A stretch of DNA of 64,000 nucleotides from Sphingobium sp. YR768 (GTDB lineage Bacteria > Pseudomonadota > Alphaproteobacteria > Sphingomonadales > Sphingomonadaceae): positions 124,001 through 188,000 of the forward strand of contig NZ_FOGE01000005.1 in the NCBI RefSeq assembly GCF_900111125.1, in the 5' to 3' direction. The notes below the pieces were generated by a model, which was not told the origin of the DNA, made no database searches, and saw only the letters and a program-made list of their open reading frames with translations. Both the position numbers and the translations under genes were made by a program. Numbering within the stretch: the first letter of the stretch is position 1; each line of letters begins with the position of its first letter. Of this stretch, positions 28,452 through 37,329 are shown one piece after another.

Positions 28452-29906
28452 ATTTCGACGCCTAACATCTGGTCTGACGCCCGCCGCCGCTACGACGCAT
28501 CAGGCAATAACATAAGCGAGCGCGAGGCGTCGGATGGCGACAGGTCGATTTTCCAGCAGGACTACGATCGTTTGCTTTTTTCGTCCCCGGTGCGGCGCCT
28601 CGCTGACAAGACCCAGGTTTGGCCGATGGACGCCAATGACGGCGTCAGAACACGTCTGACGCATTCGCACGAAGTTGCCAACCTGGCACGATCCATTGCG
28701 ACGCGTGTGGCCGCGGCGAGCGGCGGGGCGGCGTTTGGCGGGCAGGACCTCTTTCGGATCGTCCAACCGATCGTCTCGGCTATCGGATTGTCGCACGACC
28801 TCGGAAATCCACCTTTCGGACATCAGGGTGAGGTCGCGATTGGGAGTTGGTTCGAAAGTCGACGGTCATGGATCTTCAGCCATGAGCGGGAGGGCGAGGG
28901 AGCCAACGAGCTGGAGCATCAGGTTCCCGCCAACCTGATCACCGAATTCGTCGATTTCGATGGCAACCCGCAAACCCTGCGAGTGATGGCACGATTGCAG
29001 ACCTCGCATCACCAGGTTGGTCTAGACCTCACCGCGGCTACGCTTGCAGCTTCGCTCAAATATCCGGTCCACGCCGATGCGCGCAACAAAGATCGCGATC
29101 ACATCAAGAAAGCCGGATATTTTGAGTCGGAACGTAACGTGGTCGAGTGGGTGCGCGCGCAAACCGGATTGCAGGAGGGGCAGCGGCACCCTCTTACCTG
29201 GATAATGGAAGCGTGCGATGACATCGCCTATTCTGTGCTCGACGTGGACGATATCTTGAAAAAAGGCATAATTTCGCCAGATGACGTCCTCACAGTTCTA
29301 AAGCACACGGATGGTGTCCGTGACCTCGACTCTGTCGCAAAGCTTGAAAAGAAGTTCGTCGAGGTGAACGACAGCCCCCGTCGCGCTGAAATCCGACGCG
29401 ACATTAAGGAGCAGTATGTTAGAGCGTACATGATGAAGGCGCTCATCGATGATGCCGGCGACACGTTTTCACGCAATGCAGATGCGATCAAGGCTTACGA
29501 GTTTGAAACGCCGCTCATGCAAGGCAACGGACTTTGCGACGTGATGAAGGACATCGCCAAGAAGTATGCGTTCGCTAACCCTGCGGTGTTGCGTTCGGAA
29601 GCAATCGGCGCCGCAGCCATCGATGGCCTGATGACGATATTCTGGAGTGCGATTCAAAACAGGAAAAAACCTGAAGATCTGATGTCCAGGCGGGTGGAGG
29701 CGCGTGACAGTTACGCATTCTCTCTTATCAGTCCAAACTATTTGGAGGTGGCTTGCCGCGAGGCCAAGGCGACAAACGGTGACGGACGTGTGCGCCGTTA
29801 TCATGAACTACGCCTGCTGACCGACATGATCTCGGGCATGACGGATGGATTCGCGATCAACACTTGGCAGAAGCTGAGCGATGTCCCAACTATCAATCGC
29901 GCGTGA
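28452..29906 (+). CDS. dgt: dGTP triphosphohydrolase (HD superfamily), apparent ATT start
   Basis: About 484 aa, close to E. coli Dgt (505 aa). It hydrolyses dGTP to deoxyguanosine and triphosphate; such enzymes can starve phages of dNTPs. HD-site motifs are RLTHSHEVANLAR, GLSHDLGNPPFGH and WIMEACDDIAYS, plus the tail LTDMISGMTDGFA. The homologous N-terminus (IWSDARRRYDASG ... QQDYDRLLFSSPVRRL) runs well upstream of the first usual start, a TTG at 28572. The frame is open back to 28395 with no ATG, GTG or TTG. The only well-placed start is ATT at 28452, 7 bp after GAAGGAG (28438-28444), giving an N-terminus xSTPNIWSDARRRYD. Confidence 0.85.
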   Translation: MSTPNIWSDARRRYDASGNNISEREASDGDRSIFQQDYDRLLFSSPVRRLADKTQVWPMDANDGVRTRLTHSHEVANLARSIATRVAAASGGAAFGGQDLFRIVQPIVSAIGLSHDLGNPPFGHQGEVAIGSWFESRRSWIFSHEREGEGANELEHQVPANLITEFVDFDGNPQTLRVMARLQTSHHQVGLDLTAATLAASLKYPVHADARNKDRDHIKKAGYFESERNVVEWVRAQTGLQEGQRHPLTWIMEACDDIAYSVLDVDDILKKGIISPDDVLTVLKHTDGVRDLDSVAKLEKKFVEVNDSPRRAEIRRDIKEQYVRAYMMKALIDDAGDTFSRNADAIKAYEFETPLMQGNGLCDVMKDIAKKYAFANPAVLRSEAIGAAAIDGLMTIFWSAIQNRKKPEDLMSRRVEARDSYAFSLISPNYLEVACREAKATNGDGRVRRYHELRLLTDMISGMTDGFAINTWQKLSDVPTINRA

Positions 29907-30654
29907 CAGCCGCATCCTGAAGGGGCGGCTTGACCGGTTCGTATGGGAGAATGCGACGCCGGAAGCTGCCCTTCTACGGCGATTGCTGAATGAGCATTTC
30001 ATGCGCTTCGATGGCGTTGGTATTATAGGCGGGCTTGTCCGCGACTTTGCGCTGGGTGGACGCGACGCCTTCAAGTCCGACCTCGATCTCGTGATACAAG
30101 GTGACCCGCGCGAGGTTGCAGCACTAGCGTCGCGTATAGGCGCTGTAGCAAATAGATTTGGCGGATACGGCTATTCCGAAGGCCCATGGAAGATAGACTT
30201 TTGGGCGCTCCAGAACACTTGGGCGGTAACTGCTGGTCACGTCGCTGTTCGGGATCTGGATGACGTTGTTCAGTGTACCTTTTTTGACTGGGATGCGGTG
30301 GTGTATGATCTCCGCAGCCGTCGCGTTGTATGCGACAAAACCTATTTCCAGCGCATCCAGAGCCGTCGACTTGAGATAAGTCTTCGCTCTAATCCAGGCG
30401 AAATGGGAAACCTGCTTCGTGCAGCGCGGCGGATCATCCGCTGGCACCTGACGCCCGGGCCCGTGCTGACCAAGTTCATCGTCGAACGACTCGACGAGGA
30501 AACATTCGCGGTGTTGAAAGCTACTGAGCGCCGGAAATACGGCGATAGAACTCTTGATGCATTTACCAGTGTCGCGCAGCTTCGGTCGATGTTGCTAGGG
30601 GGCGCTCTCCCGCAGTCAGAGTTGGCCTGCCAGATGACATTGCCATTGGATTGA
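29881..30654 (+). CDS. poly(A) polymerase/CCA-type nucleotidyltransferase
   Basis: A 257-aa protein overlapping the dgt gene by 26 bp. The head domain of class II nucleotidyltransferases is clear: GIIGGLVRDFALGGRDAFKS followed by the metal-binding DLDLVIQGDP and the third acidic position in WKIDFWAL. After about residue 170 comes a helical region with RAARRIIRW, and the large RNA-binding body of real CCA enzymes is missing. It is therefore not a housekeeping tRNA nucleotidyltransferase. The nucleotide and target are unknown; tRNA or a protein partner are options. Confidence 0.83.
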   Translation: MSQLSIARDSRILKGRLDRFVWENATPEAALLRRLLNEHFMRFDGVGIIGGLVRDFALGGRDAFKSDLDLVIQGDPREVAALASRIGAVANRFGGYGYSEGPWKIDFWALQNTWAVTAGHVAVRDLDDVVQCTFFDWDAVVYDLRSRRVVCDKTYFQRIQSRRLEISLRSNPGEMGNLLRAARRIIRWHLTPGPVLTKFIVERLDEETFAVLKATERRKYGDRTLDAFTSVAQLRSMLLGGALPQSELACQMTLPLD

Positions 30655-30726
30655 GGAATGCGCGGGAATCTGTCACGGCGTCATTCTAAGCTGGCTGAGC
30701 CGCGACGCCTCACCGATGAAGAGGAA

Positions 30727-31128
30727 TCAGATCTGCTCGGTCGGCGGGGCTTCATAAGCAGCGCGCTGGCCTGCGCGACGCGCATCGAAGATGAAGGTTC
30801 GCCATGACCCTTCCGGCTTTTCCTTCGTCTTTCGCCAAGCAAGTTGGAAGGCGCAGTAATTGGCCACCTGGACCGCAATGAAGGGCATCAAGACCAGTTC
30901 GATCGCCAGCGCAAGTGGCCCGTCGAGAGCTATCTGGGTGACGATCCTGAGCGCGATCGCGAGCAATATTACCGATGCGATCGTTGCCGCGATAGTGGTC
31001 TTGGGCGCATGGGGTATCAGCCACAGCCAGTCCGCAAGATATTGCGTCCAGCGGATCGCGAACGCGAGACCTACGAAGACGACCGTGACGATGATGATGA
31101 GGTTCAGGATCTCAAGCGCAGCGGTCAT
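30727..31128 (-). CDS. small membrane protein of unknown function
   Basis: A 133-aa protein with three or four hydrophobic segments (LEILNLIIIVTVVFVGLAFA, TTIAATIASVILLAIALRIV, LALAIELVLMPFIAVQVA) and a hydrophilic C-terminus. Its start overlaps the previous gene's stop (ATGA-type), so it is translationally coupled to it. No family recognised. Confidence 0.7.
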   Translation of the reverse strand: MTAALEILNLIIIVTVVFVGLAFAIRWTQYLADWLWLIPHAPKTTIAATIASVILLAIALRIVTQIALDGPLALAIELVLMPFIAVQVANYCAFQLAWRKTKEKPEGSWRTFIFDARRAGQRAAYEAPPTEQI

Positions 31129-31964
31129 TCTGCTACCTCGCCAGTGATCGGAGTTTCGGAGAGACTTGCCTCTTCCTCCGGACTGATGGGCAAGTCCTCT
31201 AGCTCCTCGACTAGCTCGTGCCAGACCGTATGGATGACGATGTTACGGATCACCGAACCGTCAAGCGCAACCATGCCGCCGACCCATTCGCGATCATGGG
31301 TCTGGAGATGAGGTTTGCGTCGGGGATGCTTTTCGTCCGCAGGCACAAGCTGATAGATAAAGCGCTGCGGTTCGGCGAGGCTGATCGCCTTCAGCTCGCC
31401 ATTGTCGCCCTGCCGGATGTCGGCGACGATGCCCTCATACCCAATGCCATATTCGCCATGGGTCGAGGTCGTCAGAACATAAGCGATTGGCGTATAGCCA
31501 TGGCGCAGCGGCCGAACGACATGCTGGAAGACCCAGCCCTGCGAGCGGATGTCGAAGGCGTCGAGAGCTATGTCCAGACCGCGCGAGGCAATCAGGCGCC
31601 AGGCAAGCAGGGATTCGAGCAATATGACTATGAGGAACGTCCAGACGGACTCCGAGCTTGGCAATCCCTTTCCGAGAGAAACAGCCAGAGCCATTTCATA
31701 GGGATTTTGAATCGGTGGTCCCCAAGGCCGGATATGGTGGCCCAGTTCGAGGGCGGCGCTCCAGAACAGCGTAACCAGACCATAGCCCGCGACGTGCATC
31801 AGGATCGCCATGGCCATGGCGACAAACAGCGCATTCACCGATGTCAGCTGCAGCTCCGGGCGCTTTGCACCCTGCGTTGCGCCCTGAAGGTTCCAGGCGA
31901 CCAGCGCCGTGATGCCCGGGAGCAGCACGACGAGGCCTGCCAGAAGGGCGAGCGTGAAGTTCAC
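31125..31964 (-). CDS. membrane protein with cytosolic C-terminal domain (DUF6338-like)
   Basis: A 279-aa protein. There are three N-terminal membrane segments (FTLALLAGLVVLLPGITALV, LFVAMAMAILMHVAGYGLVT, TFLIVILLESLLAWRLIA), then a beta-rich domain from about residue 150 (YVLTTSTHGEYGIGYEGIVA, HDREWVGGMVALDGSVIRNI). The pattern resembles the DUF6338 group of proteins of unknown role, assigned with low certainty. It lies between the 59-aa and 133-aa genes of a compact minus-strand trio. Confidence 0.72.
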   Translation of the reverse strand: MNFTLALLAGLVVLLPGITALVAWNLQGATQGAKRPELQLTSVNALFVAMAMAILMHVAGYGLVTLFWSAALELGHHIRPWGPPIQNPYEMALAVSLGKGLPSSESVWTFLIVILLESLLAWRLIASRGLDIALDAFDIRSQGWVFQHVVRPLRHGYTPIAYVLTTSTHGEYGIGYEGIVADIRQGDNGELKAISLAEPQRFIYQLVPADEKHPRRKPHLQTHDREWVGGMVALDGSVIRNIVIHTVWHELVEELEDLPISPEEEASLSETPITGEVAE

Positions 31965-31976
31965 CTGGGCAGAAAC

Positions 31977-32156
31977 TCAGCCCTTGCGGGGCTTTATCGT
32001 GATCGTGAATCTGCCGGTGCTGGCATCTCGCGCCACAACTGCATCAGAGCTGCGCTTGCGTTCGCCGGAAAGGCGGATCAGTTCCGAATAGCCGCCGACC
32101 CGCTTAGCTGCGGAGGCTGTGCTGCGCTGGTTATGCCGGGTGGTGATCGTTGCCAT
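31977..32156 (-). CDS. 59-aa basic protein, first gene of the membrane trio
   Basis: Starts MATITTRHNQRSTASAAKRV and ends GRFTITIKPRKG. It is very basic and might bind nucleic acid. Twelve bp separate it from the membrane gene downstream. The open frame continues upstream to 32384 but that part has no start with a ribosome site. No family recognised. Confidence 0.55.
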   Translation of the reverse strand: MATITTRHNQRSTASAAKRVGGYSELIRLSGERKRSSDAVVARDASTGRFTITIKPRKG

Positions 32157-32722
32157 GATCCATAGATAGACCTGCGGGGCACCGTCGTAAAGGGTCGCGT
32201 GAATCGCTGACATTGATTCTGTCGATGCCAAGGACATGAAGCTGAAATCGTTTATCGATTGGTTGCATTTCAAGGTCCTCGGCCCAGACAAGGCTTGGAG
32301 CCAGCGCAACCTACGGCCGATAGGAGATGTCTCGGTGACCGCGTTTTGGCTTCTGGGGCCGTTCTCTTGGGACCCATATCCCATCGCTTATCCGAGAACT
32401 CGTCAGGCTAGAAAGCGGACCGTCGGCAGTTGGGGATCGAAAATCAACCGCTTACCGACCGGAAAGGGGCGGTTTAACCGGGGCGAACGCCGGGTCGTGG
32501 GACAAATCTGGCTTTCCTTGCGGCACGGCTGTATGGCAGCTTCCGGCGCATAACCTGCCACTCAGTTAGCGACCCTCCCGGGTGTGTCGGAGAGTGAGAA
32601 GGGGACGATGCTCGCGCTTCCGGCGCCGATCCATTTCGATTGTCCGAGATAGAGCCTGTCGCCGTGCGCTTTTAGCGGCATCCCCCCGTGCGGATTACGA
32701 CCGTAACGACTATATCCGTGCC
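32157..32722. other. intergenic region between divergent units
   Basis: About 565 bp between the minus-strand trio and the plus-strand NTPase gene. I find no convincing gene. An ORF reading through to the NTPase from 32582 is open but consists of Arg-rich shadow sequence. Promoters for both directions must lie here. Confidence 0.45.
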
Positions 32723-35700
32723 ATGTCTGGAAACTTCGACGATTTCATTGAGCTGGATCGTACCTTTCGCGATCTCGCCATCTCCGATGAGGATGGCGAC
32801 GAGGCGAAGATGGTGCGGCTTTTCGCGCGAGAGGCATCGACGCGCTGGACGGATCTCCTTGCCGAGCCGCGCGTCATCGTGCTGGCCGAGGCCGGTTCGG
32901 GGAAGACCGAGGAGATCCGGCATATCTGCCGTCGCCAGCGCAACGAGGGGAAGCCGGCCTTCTTCCTGCGCATCGAGCATGTCGTCGACGATTTCGAGAC
33001 CAGCTTCGAGGAAGGGGATCTCGAGGAGTTCGAGGCCTGGCTCAAGTCGGGCGATCGAGGCTGGCTCTTCCTCGATTCCGTCGATGAGGCGCGCCTGCGC
33101 GACCCCAAGGATTTCGAGCGCGCCATCCGCCGCATCGGCAAGCGGATCGAGCGCGCCCTGCAGCGCACGCATATCGTCATCACGGGTCGCACGGAGGCGT
33201 GGCGTCCTGCGACCGACCTCCTCCTGTGCCGGACCAACCTGCGCTGGGATGCGCCGGCGAAGGCGCCCGACGAGGCGCCCGCGCCACAGGGGGAATATGC
33301 CGTCGCAGCCGAGACCGCGGCGAAGCGAGAGAATAAGCACGCCCCGTTCCGCATCGTGACCCTCGAGGATCTGCACGGCGCCCAGATCGAGATCTTCGCG
33401 GTCGCTAAGGGCGTGACCGACATCAAGGCCTTCACCAAGGCCGTGGAGCGCGCCGAAGCGTGGTCGTTCACGACTAGGCCGCTCGATCTCGCCGAGACAG
33501 TCGAGTTCTGGAACGATCACCAGCGGATCGGCTCGCGGCTCGACCTGATGACGAGCAGCATCGCGAATCGTCTCGAGGAGCGGGACCAAGACCGCGCCGA
33601 CGCGCGGCCGATCGCGGTCGACCGTATCCGCGGAGGAGCCCGCCTCGTCGCCGCCGCCGCCACGCTCTGCCAAGAATCCGCGATCCGGGTTCCCGACGGC
33701 AATCAGAACAGCAAGGGCCTGCCGATCAAGGACGTCCTCACCGACTGGAACGACCAGGACTGCGCGACCCTGCTTTCTCGGCCGATTTTCGACCCCGGCA
33801 TCTACGGGACGGTCCGGTTCCACCATCGCTCGGTGCGCGAATATCTGACCGCCGAATGGCTGCACGCGCTGCTGGTCGATGAAGGCTCGCGCGCGAAGAT
33901 CGAAGGGCTGTTCTTCCGCAAGCAATACAGCATCGAGGTGATCGTGCCGACGATGCGGCCGGTGCTGCCCTGGCTGGCGGCGCTCGATCGGCGGATCCTC
34001 GACAGGGTCGTGGCGCTCGCGCCCGAGGTTCTGTTCGAGGGCGGCGACCCCGCCAAGCTGCCCTTCGACACGCGGCGTCACATCCTGCGGCAGACGTGCG
34101 AACAGGTCGCGCAGCCGGCGCATGGCCGCACGATGATGGAATATCAGGCGGTCCAGCGCTTCGCGAACCCTGATCTCGCAGACGAGATCGGCGCGCTCCT
34201 CTACCAATATGCTGCGGACGACGACATCACCTGGTTCCTGCTGCGCATGGTCTATCAGGGCGGCATCGACGCGCTTGCCGCCAAGGCCAAGCATTTCGCG
34301 CTGACGTCGCGCTCGAAATACACGCGCATCGCGGCAATCCGCGCGGTCCTCTCGGTCGGCACGCCCGCAGACGCCGCGGACATCCGACAGACCTTTCTCG
34401 CAGAGGGGCCGGGGCTGTGCCGCGACTGGCTCGGCGAACTGCTGGCCGGTCTACCCCATGAGGAAGCAGCGATCGCCTGGCTGTTGCAGGCGCTTGAGGC
34501 CACAGCGCGGAAAAACCCGCATTCGGTCGATCCCTTGGCCGATCCGCTCGGCTACCTGGTCGACGAGTTCCCGGTCGCGCTGCTCGGCGGGCTGATGGCT
34601 GGCCTTATCGAGCTTCTGCTCCGCGAACCTGTGGTCGAGGAGCGGCATTGCGAGATTTCGAAGGCTTATGGCTGGCTCGCCGCGACGGTCGCGCGCACCG
34701 CCGTGCGCCTGATCGAGGCGCGCGATCCGGCGGCGCTGGCGCCATCGACGCTGACCGCGCTCCGGCTGCTCCCGGTCGCCAGCGACTATGGTCGCAGCCA
34801 TTTCGAGGAGATCCGCAAGGACCTGCCCGAGCTCGTGCAGGGGTGGCCAGAGCTGAACCATGCGCTGTTCTGGCACTCGGTCGAACAGGAGCGGGCATGG
34901 CGCGAGGCCAAGAAGGATCAGCGCCTTGTCGACTGGTGGCACGTCGCGATCTTCGGTCGCTGCTGGGCCTTCGCGCCGGATAGCATCGACACCATCGCGG
35001 CCGACATCGAGAACCGGGCGCTGCTCGACGATCGCCTCGTTGCGCTGACCCTCGCCTTCGGGCTTTTTGTCGCGGCCAAGCGGCCGCGCAAATTGCGCGA
35101 ACGGCTGAAGCGGATTGCCGCCACGGATGAGGCCCTCGCCGCCAAGCTGGAATCGCTCCTGCACCCGCCCGCGGACCAGCTTGCGGAATTCCGCAAGCAG
35201 GAGGCGCAGTGGAAACGGCGGGACGCCCAGATCGCGGCCGCCCAGAAGAAGCGGCTCGAGCAGGACAAGAGGCTTCTCGCCGAGCGCGTCGACCAGATCC
35301 GGCATACCGGCAAGCCGGCGATCATGACCCAGGACCAAGCCTACCTGATGGAGCGGATGCGTTCTGCGGGCAGGGACGATCACAACCACTGGACCGATGG
35401 CAATTGGCGCTCGCTAGTCGACACCTATGGCGAGCCGGTTGCGAGTGCCTACCGCGACGCCGCCGTCCGTTTCTGGCGCGAGTTCAAGCCCCTCACTCAA
35501 TCCCAGGGCGCGTCGACCAACCAGACGCCCCATACGGTGATTTTCGGCCTGACCGGGATCGCGATCGAGGCGCGCGAGGCGGAGGACTGGCTCACGACGC
35601 TAACGCCGGAGGACGCCGCCAAGGCGGCGCGCTATGGGCTGGCGGAGCTGAACGGCTTTCCGGACTGGCTGCCGGACCTCTATTCTGCATTTCCCGATGC

Positions 35701-37153
35701 GGTCGCCGACGTCTTGCTGACCGAGATCCGGCACGAGCTCAAGGTTGAGCAGACCGACGGCGAGAGCCATTATGTCTTGTACGACGTGGCTTGGCATGGC
35801 GCGTTCGCGCGCGATCAGATCGCCCCGGCATTGCTGCCCGCCCTGCGCGCGAAGCGCATCAATCCGCGCAATCTCGGCTATGTCCTGTCAGTCGTGCAGG
35901 GCTCGTCGGTGCCGGACGCGGATATCGCCAAGATCGCCGCGCGCAAGGCGGCGGCGAAATATGACCCGGACTTCACCCCGACCTGGTATGCAACCTGGGC
36001 CGGCGTCGATCCCGACGCCGCGATCCCTGCCGTCGCGGCGCGCCTCGCCACGCTGAACGATCCCGCGGAACAGACCAACCTCGCGCTGCGCTTCGTCGTC
36101 GCGCTGCTCGGCGGCCGCCAGCAGGAGGGCCGGGCGCGGCTCGCCTATCGCACCCTCGAGCACATGAAGACGCTCTACCTACTCATGGCGAAATATATCC
36201 GCGAGGAAGAGGATATCGAGCGGTCCGGCGGCGGCGTCTATTCGCCGGGCTTGCGTGACGACGCCCAGGATGCGCGCAACGCGCTCTTCTCGTTCATCCG
36301 CGAGACGCCGGGCAAGGAAGCCTATCTTGCGCTCATGGAAATGGAGCGCGCGCACCCGGCGGTGAAGTCACGGCCATGGATGGGCTTTCACGCCAAGACC
36401 AAGGCGACCCTCGATGCCGACTTCGCGCCGTGGACTCCGGGCCAGGTCAAGGAATTCAACGACGCGCGCGTCGCTACGCCGACCAATCATCGCGAGCTCT
36501 GGTATTTTGGCGTGGAGCGGCTCGAGGCGCTGAAGCACGATCTCGAGCATGGCGACGAGAGCATCGCCTCGATCCTGCAGGGGACCGACCAGGAGACCGA
36601 ATTCCGCAAGTTCATTGGCGGCTGGCTGCGCGATCGTGCCGGAGGACGCTATAGCATCCCGCCCGAGGAAGAGCTTGCCGATGCCAAGCGCCCCGATCTG
36701 CGGTTCCGCGGCGCAGGATTCGACGCGCCGGTCCCGGTCGAGCTGAAGGTCGCCGACAATTGGACGGGTCCACATCTGTTCGAACGCATGGAGGTCCAGC
36801 TCGGCGGTGACTATTTGCGCGATGCTCGCTCGAGCCGGGGCATTTTCCTCCTCGTCTATGTCGGCATCAAGCAGAGCTGGGATCTGCCGGGTGGCGGCCG
36901 CGCCGAAAGTTTCGAGGCGCTTCTCGCGGCGCTGCGCCAGCATTGGGCGGTGCTTGCGAGCCAATATCGCAATGTCGAGGATCTCGCTGTCGTTGGGATC
37001 GACCTGACCCGTCGTGGCCTCGATACCAAGACGGTCAAGAAGAAGAGCGAGGAGCGCAAGGCCGCGGAAAAGGCGACCAAACCGGCGTCGGGGAAGGTGG
37101 CGGGAAAGAATGGGCCAGCGCGCGGGCGCGGCAAAGCTCCGGGCATGGCGTGA
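32723..37153 (+). CDS. giant NACHT/STAND-like NTPase with C-terminal PD-(D/E)xK-like nuclease
   Basis: A 1,476-aa protein. The NTPase has Walker A AEAGSGKTEE at about residues 57-64, Walker B WLFLDSVDEAR at about 113-122 with the double-acidic end typical of NACHT proteins, a sensor-like VITGRTEAW at about 151-160 and the NACHT-like VRFHHRSVREYLTAEWL at about 366-381. Nearly 900 residues of helical, HEAT-like sequence follow, with a charged coiled coil (KRRDAQIAAAQKKRLEQDKR). Near the C-terminus RPDLRFRGAGF (about 1323) and PVELKVAD (about 1340) form a PD-(D/E)xK-type site. The tail is strongly basic. The plan of sensor and NTPase with a nuclease effector fits a phage-defence protein. The ATG at 32723 is chosen over 32582 because the added residues are Arg-rich noise. 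Confidence 0.85.
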   Translation: MSGNFDDFIELDRTFRDLAISDEDGDEAKMVRLFAREASTRWTDLLAEPRVIVLAEAGSGKTEEIRHICRRQRNEGKPAFFLRIEHVVDDFETSFEEGDLEEFEAWLKSGDRGWLFLDSVDEARLRDPKDFERAIRRIGKRIERALQRTHIVITGRTEAWRPATDLLLCRTNLRWDAPAKAPDEAPAPQGEYAVAAETAAKRENKHAPFRIVTLEDLHGAQIEIFAVAKGVTDIKAFTKAVERAEAWSFTTRPLDLAETVEFWNDHQRIGSRLDLMTSSIANRLEERDQDRADARPIAVDRIRGGARLVAAAATLCQESAIRVPDGNQNSKGLPIKDVLTDWNDQDCATLLSRPIFDPGIYGTVRFHHRSVREYLTAEWLHALLVDEGSRAKIEGLFFRKQYSIEVIVPTMRPVLPWLAALDRRILDRVVALAPEVLFEGGDPAKLPFDTRRHILRQTCEQVAQPAHGRTMMEYQAVQRFANPDLADEIGALLYQYAADDDITWFLLRMVYQGGIDALAAKAKHFALTSRSKYTRIAAIRAVLSVGTPADAADIRQTFLAEGPGLCRDWLGELLAGLPHEEAAIAWLLQALEATARKNPHSVDPLADPLGYLVDEFPVALLGGLMAGLIELLLREPVVEERHCEISKAYGWLAATVARTAVRLIEARDPAALAPSTLTALRLLPVASDYGRSHFEEIRKDLPELVQGWPELNHALFWHSVEQERAWREAKKDQRLVDWWHVAIFGRCWAFAPDSIDTIAADIENRALLDDRLVALTLAFGLFVAAKRPRKLRERLKRIAATDEALAAKLESLLHPPADQLAEFRKQEAQWKRRDAQIAAAQKKRLEQDKRLLAERVDQIRHTGKPAIMTQDQAYLMERMRSAGRDDHNHWTDGNWRSLVDTYGEPVASAYRDAAVRFWREFKPLTQSQGASTNQTPHTVIFGLTGIAIEAREAEDWLTTLTPEDAAKAARYGLAELNGFPDWLPDLYSAFPDAVADVLLTEIRHELKVEQTDGESHYVLYDVAWHGAFARDQIAPALLPALRAKRINPRNLGYVLSVVQGSSVPDADIAKIAARKAAAKYDPDFTPTWYATWAGVDPDAAIPAVAARLATLNDPAEQTNLALRFVVALLGGRQQEGRARLAYRTLEHMKTLYLLMAKYIREEEDIERSGGGVYSPGLRDDAQDARNALFSFIRETPGKEAYLALMEMERAHPAVKSRPWMGFHAKTKATLDADFAPWTPGQVKEFNDARVATPTNHRELWYFGVERLEALKHDLEHGDESIASILQGTDQETEFRKFIGGWLRDRAGGRYSIPPEEELADAKRPDLRFRGAGFDAPVPVELKVADNWTGPHLFERMEVQLGGDYLRDARSSRGIFLLVYVGIKQSWDLPGGGRAESFEALLAALRQHWAVLASQYRNVEDLAVVGIDLTRRGLDTKTVKKKSEERKAAEKATKPASGKVAGKNGPARGRGKAPGMA

Positions 37154-37329
37154 AGGGAAGTGGGGGCCGGTGATGCCGTTAAGTGCGATATCGCTGTGCG
37201 AGGCTAGCCTCCAATATTGGTCGTGGCCTAGGCGAACGAGGGAGCGGACGGTCCGCATCTGGCGATCAAAGGTCTAGCGCTGCTTGGTCGATAAGGGTCG
37301 AAGCCTACGTCCAGGCGCGACTGCGCGGG

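Noticed and set aside
28274..28465. 63-aa open frame upstream of the dGTPase
   Set aside because: No Shine-Dalgarno site or family feature, and it covers the GAAGGAG that serves the dGTPase start.
32236..32553. 105-aa open frame before the giant NTPase
   Set aside because: No ribosome site and no protein-like conserved pattern; lies in the divergent promoter region.
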